Positions 63,017 to 64,000 of a DNA stretch of 64,000 bases are shown here, one piece after another. A program made the position numbers and the translations under genes. The notes under the pieces are model-generated. The model had not been told where the DNA came from and made no database searches. It worked only from the letters and a program-made list of their open reading frames with translations. The DNA lies in the NCBI GenBank assembly GCA_964419055.1, contig CAYQNU010000006.1, forward strand, positions 62,001-126,000, given 5' to 3'. Source of the stretch: CAYQNU01 sp964419055 (lineage in GTDB: Bacteria; Bacteroidota; Bacteroidia; Flavobacteriales_D; Parvicellaceae). How positions within the stretch are numbered: position 1 is the stretch's first letter; every line of letters starts with the position of its first letter.

Positions 63017-64000
63017 ATGAATTTTGATGTAATCGTTTTAGGGTCTGGTCCCGGTGGATATGTTGCCGCTATCAGGGCTTCTCAATTAGGTCTGAAAGTT
63101 GCCGTAATTGAAAAAGAATCGTTAGGGGGTATTTGCCTAAATTGGGGTTGCATTCCAACAAAAGCATTGCTAAAAAGTGCTAATGTATTTGAATACATAA
63201 GTCACGCTGCCGATTACGGAATCTCTGTTGGTGATTCAAAAGCCGATTTTGGAGCAATGGTAAAAAGAAGTAGAGGAGTAGCAGAGAAAATGAGTGGCGG
63301 TGTACAGTTCCTAATGAAAAAAAATAAGATTGAAGTTATTTTAGGAATGGGTAAAGTGAAGCCCGGTAAAAAAGTTGAAGTCACGGCTGCAGATGGTAAA
63401 GTTACAGAATACTCAGCGTCACACATTATTTTAGCCACAGGTGCACGTTCACGTCAATTACCTAATTTGCCACAAGATGGTAAAAAAATTATAGGATATC
63501 GTGAGGCAATGTCGCTAACTACTCAACCAAAATCTATGGTGGTGGTAGGATCGGGAGCAATCGGAGTGGAGTTTGCTTACTTTTACAACGCCATTGGTAC
63601 TAAAGTTACCATTGTAGAGTTTATGCCTAACATTGTACCCGTTGAAGATATTGATGTTTCTAAACAATTAGAAAAATCATTGAAAAAACAAGGGATTGAG
63701 ATTATGACAGAATCTTCTGTAGAAAGTGTTGATACAACGGGTAAATTGAATAAAATTAAAGTTAAAACTAAAAAAGGTGAAGAAATTCTTGAAGCAGAAG
63801 TAGTTTTATCTGCAGTGGGAATTGAAACAAATATTCAAGGTATTGGATTGGAAGAAGTAGGTATCGTAACAGATAAAGGAAAGGTATTGGTAAATGAATA
63901 TTATCAAACAAACATACCCGGCTACTATGCTATTGGAGATATCACACCTGGTCCAGCTTTAGCACACGTAGCTTCTGCTGAAGGAATTACATGTGTAGAG
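63017..64000 (+). CDS. lpdA: Dihydrolipoyl dehydrogenase, C-terminus outside window
   Basis: 328 codons are visible before the right edge. The FAD-binding start is VIVLGSGPGGYVAAIRASQ, the redox-active disulfide is GGICLNWGCIPTKALL, the NAD-binding domain has VVGSGAIGVEFAYFYNAIG, and the FAD motif AIGDITPGPALAHVASAEG is at the end of the visible part. It is the E3 subunit that reoxidises lipoyl groups of 2-oxoacid dehydrogenases or the glycine cleavage system. The dimerisation domain lies beyond the window. Confidence 0.95.
   Translation, partial: MNFDVIVLGSGPGGYVAAIRASQLGLKVAVIEKESLGGICLNWGCIPTKALLKSANVFEYISHAADYGISVGDSKADFGAMVKRSRGVAEKMSGGVQFLMKKNKIEVILGMGKVKPGKKVEVTAADGKVTEYSASHIILATGARSRQLPNLPQDGKKIIGYREAMSLTTQPKSMVVVGSGAIGVEFAYFYNAIGTKVTIVEFMPNIVPVEDIDVSKQLEKSLKKQGIEIMTESSVESVDTTGKLNKIKVKTKKGEEILEAEVVLSAVGIETNIQGIGLEEVGIVTDKGKVLVNEYYQTNIPGYYAIGDITPGPALAHVASAEGITCVE

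Overview
The window comes from a low-GC member of the Bacteroidota, most likely Flavobacteriales. Three things support this. Many genes are preceded by the phylum's -7 promoter element TAnnTTTG, often followed by a short C-rich stretch. Two secreted proteins end in type IX secretion (T9SS) sorting domains, and a PorQ gene is present. The housekeeping complement also fits: menaquinone genes, the L25/Pth pair, and sigma/anti-sigma cassettes without zinc motifs. Shine-Dalgarno sites are rare, and TTG or GTG starts are fairly common. I see no phage, integrase, transposase, CRISPR array or rRNA. The window reads as an ordinary chromosome with a few accessory islands.

Layout. 0-3 kb: envelope glycosyltransferase genes and two small unknowns. 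2.9-5.6 kb: menD, menB and an S4 RNA-binding protein. 5.6-7.7 kb: a translationally coupled pair of secreted cupredoxin proteins that look like one multicopper oxidase split in two. 7.8-10.7 kb: patatin-like hydrolase, OB-fold-like lipoprotein, a repeat/hairpin-rich gap and tRNA-Leu(CAA). 10.8-14.2 kb: prs, rplY, pth, ybaB, yaaA. 14.2-21.2 kb: large beta-propeller histidine kinase, ECF sigma operon, porQ. 21.3-26.7 kb: VOC protein, efp, dacB, tsaE, ald. 26.9-29.3 kb: nucleotide-sugar genes. 30-36.6 kb: MscS channel, dnaG, an independent 43-aa small gene, a CPA1 antiporter, small unknowns and rpmH (53 aa). 36.8-44.7 kb: pseudophosphatase-OmpA fusion, a marR operon (nitroreductase, phosphoesterase, MATE pump), a Nudix hydrolase and a dipeptide epimerase. 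44.7-51 kb: giant TraB/GumN protein and a T9SS-secreted lysyl oxidase. 51-57 kb: engB, glycosyltransferase, second ECF cassette, M1 peptidase. 57.2-58.4 kb: rpsF-rpsR-rplI. 58.5-62.8 kb: a complete Dlt-type D-alanylation operon (C-D-X-B-A). 63.0 kb to the end: lpdA, cut by the window edge.

How the genes work together. The accessory content centres on the cell envelope and secretion: T9SS cargo with copper-enzyme signatures, glycosyltransferases, sugar nucleotide synthesis, PBP4, OmpA-like wall-binding domains and the Dlt operon. The Dlt operon is the strongest candidate for an unusual system. It carries every Gram-positive component, including a DltX-like micropeptide, in an organism that should lack teichoic acids. 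Other leads are the split multicopper oxidase, the lysyl oxidase, the 43-aa peptide gene with its own promoter and terminator, a 34-bp perfect palindrome inside pth, and a 117-bp-period hairpin repeat next to the tRNA.

All functional calls rest on reading motifs by eye. No database search was run.
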